From contig NZ_FMXO01000016.1 of assembly GCF_900104215.1 (NCBI RefSeq), positions 43,673 to 107,672 on the forward strand: a stretch of 64,000 nucleotides of DNA, in the 5' to 3' direction. The translations under genes and the position numbers were made by a program. Shown here piece by piece: positions 54,303-63,585 of this stretch. Source of the stretch: Desulfonatronum thiosulfatophilum. Its GTDB lineage: Bacteria > Desulfobacterota > Desulfovibrionia > Desulfovibrionales > Desulfonatronaceae. The notes below the pieces were generated by a model, which saw nothing but the letters and a program-made list of their open reading frames with translations, was not told the DNA's origin and made no database searches. Every line of letters begins with the position of its first letter. Positions within the stretch are counted from its first letter, which is position 1.

Positions 54303-54707
54303 TTATTCACTCCTTATTGAAATTTACCACTCATAATCGATCACAATCGATCATAATCGCAATCGAAATCGAAATCATAATCGCAATCGAAATCGACAAA
54401 AAAACGTATCTCGTCAACAGAGCCGAATAAAAGACCTGGATACCGGCTTTCGCCGGTATGACTTCAAGATGCAACGATCTCCTTTCATCAGTCATTCCGG
54501 CGAAGGCCGGAATCCAGGTGTCTTCCGTAATTCAAGCCCTCTGTTTGAACAGCTACATAATACTGAGTGGTTACACAATCAAATTAGATCTTCCACTCTC
54601 ACCACATTTCCCAGCTGACTGCCTCCGCCGCAAGACCGCCGGCGACGACTTTCAAAAATCTCGATTGCGATTACGATTACGATTGCGATTTCGACAAAGA
54701 CAGATCG
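54303..54707. other. repeat-rich gap before gmhA
   Basis: 405 bases without a gene. It holds a hexamer tract (54334-54396), a REP-like hairpin pair (54437-54460 and 54489-54520), an end fragment CTGAGTGGTTAC (54563-54574) and the second hexamer arm (54659-54694). Confidence 0.7.
54334..54694. repeat. nested repeats: hexamer arms enclosing a REP-like hairpin
   Basis: The outer pair of hexamer tracts is complementary (ATAATCGCAATCGAAATCGA at 54352-54371 versus CGATTGCGATTACGATTACG at 54662-54681). The enclosed segment carries GACCTGGATACCGGC...GGCCGGAATCCAGGTG. Two families are thus stacked one inside the other. Confidence 0.8.
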
Positions 54708-55340
54708 TTATTCAACTTTCAGCCCCGCGAACAGAATCTCGTCCGTCAGCAGGCACAGTAGATGGCCGATGGTGATGTGCACTTCCTGGATCAGCGGGGT
54801 TTGGCGCGAGGGTACGGCTAGAAGGTGGTCGCACAGTTCCTGCATCTCCCCGCCGCCTTCGCCGGTCAGGCCGATGGTGACCATTCCGGTTTCCCGACCG
54901 GCCCGCAAGGCGGCCAGAACGTTCGGGCTGTTGCCGGAGGTCGACAAGCCAAGAAGCACGTCGCCGGGCTGTCCCAAGGCCTGGACCTGCTTGGCGAAGA
55001 CCAGCTCGAATCCAAAATCGTTGCCCACCGCGGTCAGGATCGACGTGTCCGTGGACAGGGCGATGGCCGGGAGGGGACGACGGTCGATCAAAAACCGGTT
55101 CACGAATTCGGCGGCCAAGTGCTGGGCATCCGCGGCGCTACCGCCATTTCCGCACAGCAGGATCTTCTTTCCGTCGGACAGCGCCGATGCCAGAACCCGG
55201 GCCGCCAAAACAACATCCGCCCCGTGCTCGGCAAAGTACTTCTCACGCAATGCGCTCCCCCGGGCGACATAGTCGTTCACCCGGTGCAGCGCTTCACCAA
55301 GACCGACCAGTTCGTCGGACAATTGAATCGAGTTCTTCAC
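54708..55340 (-). CDS. gmhA: phosphoheptose (sedoheptulose-7-phosphate) isomerase
   Basis: 210 residues, SIS domain. Blocks: [54 protein letters not shown] and [14 protein letters not shown], which supply the catalytic Glu and His of GmhA. It makes D-glycero-manno-heptose 7-phosphate for LPS inner core. It fits the polysaccharide cluster to the right, although a gene of unknown function and tolC lie between. Confidence 0.94.
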   Translation of the reverse strand: MKNSIQLSDELVGLGEALHRVNDYVARGSALREKYFAEHGADVVLAARVLASALSDGKKILLCGNGGSAADAQHLAAEFVNRFLIDRRPLPAIALSTDTSILTAVGNDFGFELVFAKQVQALGQPGDVLLGLSTSGNSPNVLAALRAGRETGMVTIGLTGEGGGEMQELCDHLLAVPSRQTPLIQEVHITIGHLLCLLTDEILFAGLKVE

Positions 55341-55371
55341 GCTGGTTCACCTTGTTTTGTTGAGATGAATT

Positions 55372-55582
55372 GAACCGCCCGCTTCGCTCAAGACGCCAAG
55401 ATCGCCAGGAAAGACATTTTGGAAAGCAGGGAAGGAGCTGCTTTCCAAAAGATTGCCTCACCCCTGCCGGGGTGATGTAGAGTCTGCCGATAGGCTAAAG
55501 CCTTTTGGCTTCCGCATCATTCCAGCGGAAGCCGAAAACTCTTCTTGGCGTCCTTTGCGCCCTGAGCGAAGCGGGCGGTTCA
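55372..55582. repeat. inverted AACCGCCCGCTTCGCTC palindrome
   Basis: TGAACCGCCCGCTTCGCTCA (from 55372) faces TGAGCGAAGCGGGCGGTTCA (to 55582): near-perfect 20-base arms about 170 bases apart, with CGCCAAG and CTTGGCG next inside. Shorter hairpins (GGCTTCCGC / GCGGAAGCC) lie within. A decayed half arm (ACCGCCGCTTGACCTCAAGACG) lies at about 12096-12120 after the UbiE-like gene. Confidence 0.8.
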
Positions 55583-55585
55583 TTT

Positions 55586-56317
55586 TTACTCTGAACCAGC
55601 CTTGACCGCTCCGCTGGAAAGCAACTGACCTTCTTCCTCAGCCAGGACGGCTTCCCGCTCCCATCCTCCGAGCATCAGGCTCTGGGATGCAAGTTGATAC
55701 AGCAGTTCCGGGCGGTCGCCATACATGGCCTTGACCAGGGGGCCGTATTCTTCCGCGAAAACCATGCGCACCAGATTGTTGCGGTCGTACAGGAGCCGGG
55801 CCAGCAGCGCGTTGTCCCGGTGATCCGGCAGGTAGCGGATGAACAGCTTCCGGCTGGAGGCGATGATGTAGCGGATCCGGGCGACTTCCCGGCGCATGCT
55901 CTCCCTGGTCTGATCGATGACCTTGGACAATTCCTCCACCATGTGACGTTCCTCAAAACTGAGCCCGATCTCCTTGAGCTGCATGAATCTGCCCCCATAG
56001 CTCTCGCGCTGGTAGGCATCCTCTTTGAGTTTCATGGCCTCGTGGAAAATATAGCCCAGGCACCAGCCCAGGAGCTGGCCGTTGACGTCGCCGTCCTGAT
56101 CAGTGCGAAAGAGGTGGTGCGCTGTGTCCTTGAGCCGCCAGAGCAGGCCCTTGTTCATCTCAACGCCCAGGATATCACGCAGCACCTCGAACTCCAGATG
56201 CTCCTCGGCATCAAAGAGCCGGAACTGATTTTCCAGCACTTGCTGGCTCAAACAGAAATCCCTGAGAATATCTCGGACGAATTCGGGACGTTTTGAACGG
56301 ATCCAGGCTCGAAACAT
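55586..56317 (-). CDS. hypothetical protein
   Basis: 243 residues, no signal peptide, no membrane helix. Mostly helical with many Glu/Arg pairs, e.g. EERHMVEELSKVIDQTRESMRREVARIRYIIASSRKLFIRYLPDHRD. I do not recognise it. It follows two palindromes and lies between gmhA and tolC. It may be a cytosolic helical-bundle protein; there is no clear motif for catalysis. Confidence 0.65.
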   Translation of the reverse strand: MFRAWIRSKRPEFVRDILRDFCLSQQVLENQFRLFDAEEHLEFEVLRDILGVEMNKGLLWRLKDTAHHLFRTDQDGDVNGQLLGWCLGYIFHEAMKLKEDAYQRESYGGRFMQLKEIGLSFEERHMVEELSKVIDQTRESMRREVARIRYIIASSRKLFIRYLPDHRDNALLARLLYDRNNLVRMVFAEEYGPLVKAMYGDRPELLYQLASQSLMLGGWEREAVLAEEEGQLLSSGAVKAGSE

Positions 56318-56700
56318 GGCGATTAATTATGTCTATGTTTTTCGGGTTTTGGTTGATGGTCTGGTACGGCTCAAAAAGGTCGGACACAGCCTGCGAGTTA
56401 CCTTGCAACTGGATTCCCGCCTTCGCGGGAATGATTTCAATGAGTCCGCTTCTCCAATCACGTGATGCCCGCGAAGGTGGGCATCCAGGCCATGCCTGCC
56501 ACAATTTTTTTAAAATCACATGGTCTACAATGCAGCCGTCATGAATGCGGAGGTTGTTCAACGCCAAACCGAATCTTTGGGCAAGAAAGCAAAGAGACCA
56601 TGATCCATAAACATTGACCAAGGCCTTGGGACTGGGTTAATCATGGGCATTGTGAACAACGCTATAGTATAACCTCAAGCCGGTTAAAAATCAAAACATC
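56318..56700. other. REP-like element and promoter region of the TolC-family gene
   Basis: A hairpin pair CTGGATTCCCGCCTTCGCGG (56406-56425) and CCCGCGAAGGTGGGCATCCAG (56468-56488) is the REP-like family without obvious end sequences. The rest up to the ATG at 56701 is not understood. Confidence 0.6.
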
Positions 56701-58029
56701 ATGCAGCACAAAACTAAATCCGTCCGTCTCGGAATGCTCCTTGTGCTCTGCGCACTTGCACTTTTCTCCGTCACGCCGGCCCTGGCGGATCAGCGGGCCG
56801 AGGCCGAGAAGACGTTCACAATGGGGGAGGCGGTGCAGCGCGGACTGCAGGCCAACCCTCAGATGGCCGGCATCCGGGCTGCCCTGCGGGGCGCGGAATT
56901 CGGCGAACGAGCCGCCCAGGCCGCTTTCTACCCGGCTTTGACCACGAACTTCGGATATTCCTACGTGGACGAAGCCGTGGCCCAGGGAGATCGCGGCTCC
57001 TGGACAGCGAACCTCAATCTCAGCCAGCCCCTGTTCACGGGCTGGCGACTCCTGAACACCCGCCAGCGCGCCGAACTGGCCCGGGAGCAGGTTCAACTTG
57101 AATTGATCAACAGAGAACTGGCCCTGACTCTGACCATCCAGGAGCAGTTCCTGGAATTGCTGCGGGCCCGGGAGAACGTGCGCAGCGCCCGGGATTCGTT
57201 TATTCGACTCGAATCCCAGTTGCGCAACGCCCAGGCGTTTTTCGATGTCGGCCTGCGCCCCAAATTCGACGTGCTTCAGGCCGAAGTGGACCTGGCCCAG
57301 GCCGAGCAGCTGCTGCTCATCTCCGAGAATGCCGTGGCCACCCAGAACGCCCGTCTGAACACCCTGCTCAATCTCGACCTGGAAACTCCGGTGACCTATG
57401 TCGGCGAATTGACCTACTCGCCCTTTGCACCCCGCTTGCAGGACTCACTGGACATGGCCTTCAGCCAACGCCCGGACATCGCCATGGCCCTCAAAGCCGA
57501 AGAAATCGCCGATCGGGACGTGGATATCACAGCCAGCGACCTGTATCCCCAGGTCAGCGCCGACTTGGACTACTACCGCCGCAGCACCGAGGAAGAGATC
57601 AGAGGAATTACGACCCGCCCGGACTCCTGGTGGACTACCGGAGTCAATGTCCGATGGCGGGCCTTCGACTTCAATCGGACCCGCCATGCCACCGATCAGG
57701 CACGGCAAAACGTGCTCCGCCTGCGTGAGGAAACAGCCAACCTGCGCCTGGAGGTCTCCTTTGCCGTCCAGTCGCTGCACCTTAACCTGAACGAAGCCGC
57801 GGCGCGCATCTCCGTGGCCAACAAGGCCCTGGAGGAAGCCCGGGAAGGCTTCCGTATCGCCCAGGCCCGCTTCCAGGCCCAGGTCGGCACCAACACGGAA
57901 GTCCTGGACGCCCAGGCCCGCCTGACCCGCAGCGAAGCCGACCTCACCGACGCCATGGCCGACCACCAACTCGCCATAGCCCGCCTCTTCGCAGCGACTG
58001 GAGAAATGAATCCGGGGTTAGAATTTTAG
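56701..58029 (+). CDS. TolC-family outer-membrane efflux protein
   Basis: 442 residues with signal peptide (LVLCALALFSVTPALA, ~10-30). Two repeated OEP halves (about 38-225 and 240-440) with long alternating helices, e.g. TIQEQFLELLRARENVRSARDSF and RLEVSFAVQSLHLNLNEAAARI, and a beta strand each for the membrane barrel. It is the outer-membrane channel for RND, ABC or type I export. No pump gene adjoins; the nearest RND pair is at 12654-16909. It may serve polysaccharide or efflux systems. Confidence 0.93.
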   Translation: MQHKTKSVRLGMLLVLCALALFSVTPALADQRAEAEKTFTMGEAVQRGLQANPQMAGIRAALRGAEFGERAAQAAFYPALTTNFGYSYVDEAVAQGDRGSWTANLNLSQPLFTGWRLLNTRQRAELAREQVQLELINRELALTLTIQEQFLELLRARENVRSARDSFIRLESQLRNAQAFFDVGLRPKFDVLQAEVDLAQAEQLLLISENAVATQNARLNTLLNLDLETPVTYVGELTYSPFAPRLQDSLDMAFSQRPDIAMALKAEEIADRDVDITASDLYPQVSADLDYYRRSTEEEIRGITTRPDSWWTTGVNVRWRAFDFNRTRHATDQARQNVLRLREETANLRLEVSFAVQSLHLNLNEAAARISVANKALEEAREGFRIAQARFQAQVGTNTEVLDAQARLTRSEADLTDAMADHQLAIARLFAATGEMNPGLEF

Positions 58030-58210
58030 ATGAGGGGTGATAGGAGATGGGTTATGGGTTATGGGTGAAAAAAGGTAACAGGCTATAGGTGATGGCCGAT
58101 AGGTCCCCATCTCCGTATTGGCACTAACCCGTATTTCCCTATCACCCCTAGCCCATAGCCCCTAACCCCTAGTCCCTAGCCCCTATCACCCATAACCTAT
58201 CACCCCTAAC
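58030..58210. repeat. second heptamer tract pair between convergent genes
   Basis: Left arm GATGGGTTATGGGTTATGGG (about 58046-58066) and right arm with CACCCATAACCTATCACCCC (to about 58205), the same GGGTTAT/ATAACCC theme as 50177-50375. Again the pair fills the gap between two convergent genes (tolC-like and wzz-like). Confidence 0.82.
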
Positions 58211-58217
58211 CTTCACT

Positions 58218-59036
58218 TCACTTCCCTCCCCTCTGCCTCAGCCCCTGCACGAACTCCGCGAAGAAGGCCGCGAACACGCCGGCCATCAGGGATGCCACGG
58301 CAGCCAGGGCAAGCACAAGTTGGACATTGGGCCGGACCGAGGTGATTGCATGGTCCTGTTGCAGGTAGTAGATGGAGTGCCGTGCTTCAAGGTTGTCCAA
58401 CAGATCCTGTTTTTCAGTCAAGCTCAACTGGACATCCCGCTCCGCTAAAGCCACGTCAAAACCCAGCAAAATATTCCTTCCCCCGCCGGTTTTTTGGTCC
58501 AGCAACAAATTCTGGTACCTTTCCAACAAAAAGAGATCAGCCCCCATCTGGAGGACGACATTTTGCCGAGTATGCTCCATGCCCTGAAGGTGCTCGGGCA
58601 AACTGGTCAAAAAAAGCGGCAGGTTGTCAAAGGCCTCGGAAAGTGTCTGTTCATCATGGCCGCGGGCCTCTATCACCAGTCGGTTGGATTTTCCCTGCGG
58701 AGCAGAAGCGCTGACCGTCACCCCGTCAAGGGATCTGCTGTATTCAAGCACTTTAGCCGAGTAATAATCGGCATCCAAATCCAGGCCTTTCAGTGTTGTG
58801 GCATCCGCGGGAAAAATCAGCGTCCTGGTTGCGGTGTACGTCTTGGGGGTCAAGGCCAGATACCCGGAGGCCAGGCCCAGGCCCAGTATGACAACCGCCA
58901 GAATAAGCCACTTGCGCCTGATCAGGACCAGAGCCAGATCCCGCAGGTCGATCTCGTCGTCGTATCCGCCGTTACGCGGCGCACCATACGTTTCGCCGCC
59001 TCTCTCCGCCGTTTGGATCTTGTCCTTGTCTTGCAT
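58218..59036 (-). CDS. Wzz-like polysaccharide chain-length protein
   Basis: 272 residues: N-terminal cytoplasmic segment with the typical DEIDLRDLALVLIRRKWLI, helix 1 (~43-62), a long periplasmic domain and helix 2 (~240-260) with a C-terminal tail. This is the Wzz/co-polymerase plan, without an attached tyrosine-kinase domain. It sets chain length in O-antigen or exopolysaccharide synthesis. It overlaps the preceding dehydratase gene by one base (TAATG). Confidence 0.88.
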   Translation of the reverse strand: MQDKDKIQTAERGGETYGAPRNGGYDDEIDLRDLALVLIRRKWLILAVVILGLGLASGYLALTPKTYTATRTLIFPADATTLKGLDLDADYYSAKVLEYSRSLDGVTVSASAPQGKSNRLVIEARGHDEQTLSEAFDNLPLFLTSLPEHLQGMEHTRQNVVLQMGADLFLLERYQNLLLDQKTGGGRNILLGFDVALAERDVQLSLTEKQDLLDNLEARHSIYYLQQDHAITSVRPNVQLVLALAAVASLMAGVFAAFFAEFVQGLRQRGGK

Positions 59037-60937
59037 TACTTTCCCCTTTCAACATTCGGCTTCAACGTACAACCTTCAACGTCATTTCCAGGTTTGTATT
59101 CCGGCACGATGACTTGCAGGCTGCTCTTGATTCCCTGCACGTCGTAGTGCAGTGCCGCGGCCACAAGGTCGCGCATCAGGCGCTCGAGATCATCCAGGTC
59201 GCAACGCACGCCGCGGAGAACCTTGATTCGGCGGTGGCCGGTCTGAACAATGCCCTCGCCCTCGGTGATGAGCTCCTCGTAGAGTTTTTCTCCGGGCCTC
59301 AGGCCGGTGTACACGATGGGCACATCCTTTTCAGGCTCCAATCCATGCAGTCGAATTAGATCCCGGGCCATGTCCGCGATGCGCACGGGCCGTCCCATGT
59401 CCAGAATAAATATCTCGCCGCCCTCGGCCATGGCCCCGGCCTGCAGGATCAACTGAGCCGCCTCGGACACGCACATGAAATAGCGGGTCACTTCCGGATG
59501 GGTCACGGTAATCGGCAGGCGGGCCTCGATCTGGGATTTGAAAATGGGCACCACCGACCCGGAACTGCCCAACACATTGCCGAAACGCACGGCCACGAAG
59601 CGACAAGCTTGATGTCCGTTGGCGCATTCCACAAGCTTTTCCGCGACTCGCTTGGTCGCGCCCATGACGTTGGTCGGACGGACCGCCTTGTCCGTGGAGA
59701 CGAGCACGAAGCGCTCCACCCCAAAATCCAGCGCCGCCTGAACCATGTTCCAGGTACCCTGAACATTGTTCAGAATCGCCTCCCAGGGGGTGACCTCCTG
59801 CAAAGGCACGTGCTTGTACGCGGCGGCATGAAGAATGACCTGGGGCTGAAACTCGCCCATGACCCGGGCCAGTGCGGCTCGGTCGCGGATATCCGCCAGA
59901 AAGACCCGCACGGGCAGATCCTCGAAGACTTGCCTGGTTTTCAGATCCACGCGGAACAGGTTGTATTCGGAAAAATCCAGAAGGCCCAGTTCGCTGGGCT
60001 GAAACACGCCCATCTGCCGGACCAATTCGGATCCGATGGAACCGCCCGCGCCGGTGATCAAGACCCGCTTCCCGGCATAGGCATGACCCAATAAATCCGT
60101 GTCCAACTGGACAACTTCGCGTCCGAGCAGGTCCTCGTAGCGGATGTTACGGATGGACTTCAGGGAGATCCGGCCGTCCATGATCTCGTCCAGATTGGGC
60201 ATGGTCCGGAAAGGCTTGCCGGTCTGTTCGCACAGGGCCACGATCCGCCGCATGCGCTCACCGGTTATCGTCGCCATGCCGATCAGCACCTCGTCAATGG
60301 CGTCGGCGTGTTGCGGCAGCAGCTCGATTTGCCCGATCACCGGACAGCCATGCACGGACTTGCCCCATTTCAAGGGATCGTCGTCAAACAGGGCCACCGG
60401 GAGCATGTTCAACGCGGGATTGTCCAGCATTTCCCTGATCATTCGCTCCCCGGTCCGACCGGCCCCGAGCAGGCCCACGTGTTTGAGGCCGTTCGCCTTG
60501 ACCAACAATCTGCATTTATTGACATGCAGCCGGTTCATGGCCAACCGCACGAAGATCCGTAGTCCACCAATCAGAGCACAGGTCAGGCCCAGATCCAAGA
60601 TGAAAATGGAACGGGGGTAACCGCCGGCTTCACGAAACAAGGTCAATACGGCCAGAAACGCAAGGCTGGCGACCAGACAGGCCAGCATCACCCGACCGAG
60701 ATCCCGCAGACTGGTATAGCGCCACATGCCGTGGTACAAACCGCAAGCAAAGAAAATCGACAACTTCAGGGGCACGAGATACGGCAAATGCCCAACCAGC
60801 AGTTTATGATACTGTGCGGGGATTGTACCGTCGAAGCGAAGAAGAAACGACAGGATCATGGCCGCGGCCACCAAAAAGGCGTCCATGACCAGCATCAGGT
60901 AGAAATTGCGGTTACGTAACAGGAGAGAGTAGCGCAT
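59036..60937 (-). CDS. membrane-bound NDP-sugar 4,6-dehydratase (FlaA1/CapD/PglF type)
   Basis: 633 residues. Four N-terminal helices (about 12-115), a first Rossmann-like CoA-binding region (GLLGAGRTGERMI), then the SDR catalytic domain with VLITGAGGSIGSELVRQ, DIRDRAALARVM, HAAAYKHVPLQE, VSTDKAVRPTNVMGATKR. The MGATKR segment has Met where most SDRs have Tyr (the SMK triad), as in WbpM/PglF-type enzymes. It makes UDP-4-keto-6-deoxy-GlcNAc-type intermediates for surface sugars. It is in a small operon with the Wzz-like gene. Confidence 0.94.
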   Translation of the reverse strand: MRYSLLLRNRNFYLMLVMDAFLVAAAMILSFLLRFDGTIPAQYHKLLVGHLPYLVPLKLSIFFACGLYHGMWRYTSLRDLGRVMLACLVASLAFLAVLTLFREAGGYPRSIFILDLGLTCALIGGLRIFVRLAMNRLHVNKCRLLVKANGLKHVGLLGAGRTGERMIREMLDNPALNMLPVALFDDDPLKWGKSVHGCPVIGQIELLPQHADAIDEVLIGMATITGERMRRIVALCEQTGKPFRTMPNLDEIMDGRISLKSIRNIRYEDLLGREVVQLDTDLLGHAYAGKRVLITGAGGSIGSELVRQMGVFQPSELGLLDFSEYNLFRVDLKTRQVFEDLPVRVFLADIRDRAALARVMGEFQPQVILHAAAYKHVPLQEVTPWEAILNNVQGTWNMVQAALDFGVERFVLVSTDKAVRPTNVMGATKRVAEKLVECANGHQACRFVAVRFGNVLGSSGSVVPIFKSQIEARLPITVTHPEVTRYFMCVSEAAQLILQAGAMAEGGEIFILDMGRPVRIADMARDLIRLHGLEPEKDVPIVYTGLRPGEKLYEELITEGEGIVQTGHRRIKVLRGVRCDLDDLERLMRDLVAAALHYDVQGIKSSLQVIVPEYKPGNDVEGCTLKPNVERGK

Positions 60938-61075
60938 GAAAATGGAGTTGACCGGTAAAGGTTGAAAGGCGGTTAGTGGCAGCGCTTGGCTTGTGATGCA
61001 CGCAGGGCTGTAATTTTGGGACAGGTCATGAATGCGGATGCGCGCTTGTGGGCGACGGCCCAGAGTAGTTTTACC

Positions 61076-62131
61076 CTAAAAACCTTCGGGCTTGCCGTCC
61101 AGCCGAATCCCCCCACGGTAATACACCACCACGATAACCAATGGAATCCAAGCAATCAAAAGCCCCACCAGGCCGTCCAGGCGGCCCGTTGCCACCAACC
61201 CCGCCAGGGGCAGGAGCCAAGCGAGGTTGACGGCTCCCACGGCCAGTGTAACGGGAAAATGGGAGCCATGATGTCGCGCGGCGTGCTGATAGGCATGGTC
61301 GCGGTGAGCATCGTACACCCTTTCGCCACGCAACATGCGCCGCAGCAGGGTCACGGTGGCATCCACCACGAAGACCCCCAGCAGGATCAGCCAGCCCAGG
61401 AACAGTTCAGGAGCCGCCCGTGCGGCCTGCAGCGACAGCAGCCCCAACAACAGTCCGACAAAACCGCTGCCGGCATCGCCCATAAAGATGCGTGCCCGCG
61501 GAAAGTTCCAGCACAGGAACCCCGCTGTCGCCGCGGCCAGCAAAAGGGCCGGCTGGGCCGGAGCTGTGTAACCCGACAATTCCCTCCCCAAAGACAGCCA
61601 ATACAACACAACCCCACCGCCGCAGACTGTTATCGCCTCAATCCCGGCTATGCCGTCGATGCCGTCCATGAAATTGTACAAATTGAGCAGCCAAGCCAGG
61701 TACAACACAGCCAAACCGTGCCCCAGCCAGCCCAAATCCACCACCCGGCCCGCCAATTCCAGGGGCGGGAAACCGCCGAGCCAAGCCAGGCCCCAGATGC
61801 CGGCCGAAAAATGAACCAGCAGTCGCCAACGGGCCGCCACGTGCCCCCGATCATCCATCCAGCCCACCAGGGCCACCAGCCCGCCAGCCCCCAAAAAAGC
61901 CGTCAACTCCGCGCCGGACAGGCTATTGTGCCACCACAGCACGGACAAACCGGCCAGCACCACCAGCACGATGGACACTCCGCCTCCCCGGGGCGTGGGG
62001 AGCTGATGCGAGCTGCGGGCGTTGGGTATATCAAGCAGGTTTTGGGTCAGGGCAAAGCGCCGCATCCATCCCGTAAACAGAAATGCCGTGCAAAACGCTG
62101 CTCCGATCAACACAATCCCAGTCACATTCAT
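61076..62131 (-). CDS. WecA/WbpL-type phospho-sugar transferase
   Basis: 351 residues from the ATG at 62129-62131. About ten or eleven membrane helices. Motifs: the DDRGHV loop (GWMDDRGHVAARWRLL), the Mg2+/catalytic NLYNFMDGIDGIAG, and FMGDAGSGFVG, then the His-rich RVYDAHRDHAYQHAARHHG. It transfers a sugar phosphate to undecaprenyl phosphate and so begins O-antigen or exopolysaccharide. Between it and the dehydratase 138 bases hold no gene. Confidence 0.93.
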   Translation of the reverse strand: MNVTGIVLIGAAFCTAFLFTGWMRRFALTQNLLDIPNARSSHQLPTPRGGGVSIVLVVLAGLSVLWWHNSLSGAELTAFLGAGGLVALVGWMDDRGHVAARWRLLVHFSAGIWGLAWLGGFPPLELAGRVVDLGWLGHGLAVLYLAWLLNLYNFMDGIDGIAGIEAITVCGGGVVLYWLSLGRELSGYTAPAQPALLLAAATAGFLCWNFPRARIFMGDAGSGFVGLLLGLLSLQAARAAPELFLGWLILLGVFVVDATVTLLRRMLRGERVYDAHRDHAYQHAARHHGSHFPVTLAVGAVNLAWLLPLAGLVATGRLDGLVGLLIAWIPLVIVVVYYRGGIRLDGKPEGF

Positions 62132-62303
62132 TGTTTCTCGGTCCTGGTCTTTTGCAAAAAAACTGTACCGTCTCACGCAAGGAGTCATCCACCAAAATCG
62201 GCGGCAGCCATCAGAGCCGGTCGCGAAACCAAGTAATATCCACCTGGAGCGACTCGCACAAGCGCCGGGCAGGGCAGGCAGGTTTACCGGATTTTGTTAT
62301 CCC

Positions 62304-63440
62304 TCATGTTGCACGGGCTTCCAGCCCGGCATAAACTTGCAAATGGGCATCCACAATTTTATCAATACCAAACTCTTTTTCCGCCAAAATCCGACCGGCA
62401 GCCCCCAGATCTCTCCGCAAACCAGGATTCTCGATCAGCCGTTGAATTGCATCGGCAAGAGCCGGAGGGTCTTTTACGGGCACCAGCAATCCGGATTTAT
62501 CGGGCTCGATGGCATCCCGGCACCCCGGCACATCGGTGGTGACCACGGCACGACCGGCAGCAGCGGCTTCCACCAATGATTTGGGGAGCCCTTCGCGATA
62601 AGAGGGGAGCACAACGACGTGTGAACTCGAGAACAGTGACGGAATATCCTCTCGGAATCCCAGCAGCTCAACCAGCCCCTCACTCCGCCATCGACCAAGA
62701 ACGTCTTCACCGACCGATGAAGGGTTGCCCGGATCTGGATCGCCAATCACGCGAAAGCATGCGTCAAAACCACGCTCCCTGATGATGCGCGCGGCTTCCA
62801 CATATTCAAAAATGCCTTTTTCCCGCAGCAAACGCCCGGCAAAACTCACAACAACCGGCTCCGGCGGTTCCGGTACAAACGGATAATCAGCCAGTTTGAC
62901 GCCAGAACCGCGAATCAGGACCGTACGTTCCCGTTCTATTGCACGAAATGCCAACAGGGCAGCACGATCATCCGGATTTTGGAAAATGGCTTTGATGTTG
63001 GGATGAGCAAAGGCCTGCTTGTACAATGCCTGCACCACGACGCGCATCCCCCGCGCGGCCGGTCCCTGTGAAACAAACACCGATCCCAGTCCGGACACCG
63101 CCGAAACAACCGATGGAACTCTCGAGAGACGGGCGGCTATGCCGCCGTACAGCACTGGTTTGATGGTCACCAGGTGGACAATGGAGGGGCGAACCTTGCG
63201 CATCAGGCGGTAGAGCCTAACCAACGCTTTTACTTCAGCAATGGGATTCTTGCCGCTACGGGACAACGTGACGGGATGATAAGCAAAACCGGACCGTTTT
63301 ATCTCCGAGACACCACTTCCGCTTCCTGTTGCAACATGTATCTCATAACCCACCTGTTTCGCGCCACTGGCTATCGGCAGGCGGTGCGACAGAAAAAAAG
63401 CAGGGGAGTTGACGACAAAAAGCAAGCGTTTACTCATCAT
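62304..63440 (-). CDS. GT-B (family 4-like) glycosyltransferase
   Basis: 378 residues from the ATG at 63438-63440, GGAAG upstream. Two Rossmann halves: N-terminal (LFVVNSPAFFLSHRLPIASGA) and C-terminal with VVSFAGRLLREKGIFEYVEAA and the donor-binding E-x7-E in PSYREGLPKSLVEAAAAGRAVVTTDVPG. The family adds hexoses to lipid-linked glycans. It is upstream of the WecA-like gene on the same strand, with a 172-bp gap. Confidence 0.92.
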   Translation of the reverse strand: MMSKRLLFVVNSPAFFLSHRLPIASGAKQVGYEIHVATGSGSGVSEIKRSGFAYHPVTLSRSGKNPIAEVKALVRLYRLMRKVRPSIVHLVTIKPVLYGGIAARLSRVPSVVSAVSGLGSVFVSQGPAARGMRVVVQALYKQAFAHPNIKAIFQNPDDRAALLAFRAIERERTVLIRGSGVKLADYPFVPEPPEPVVVSFAGRLLREKGIFEYVEAARIIRERGFDACFRVIGDPDPGNPSSVGEDVLGRWRSEGLVELLGFREDIPSLFSSSHVVVLPSYREGLPKSLVEAAAAGRAVVTTDVPGCRDAIEPDKSGLLVPVKDPPALADAIQRLIENPGLRRDLGAAGRILAEKEFGIDKIVDAHLQVYAGLEARAT

Positions 63441-63585
63441 TGGGCTTCCAGCCATGCCTGAAACATCAGCACATCCGACAAATGGTACTGACGATTGCCG
63501 CGGCAACTGAGATGTTCTGCCCATAATTTGCGGATGGGGAGGATGGAAGCCTCCCCCAAGCCAAAAACATCAGCCATTGCACCCA

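Noticed and set aside
59498..60094. Plus-strand frame inside the dehydratase gene
   Set aside because: The SDR motifs are all on the minus strand; this frame has no independent support.
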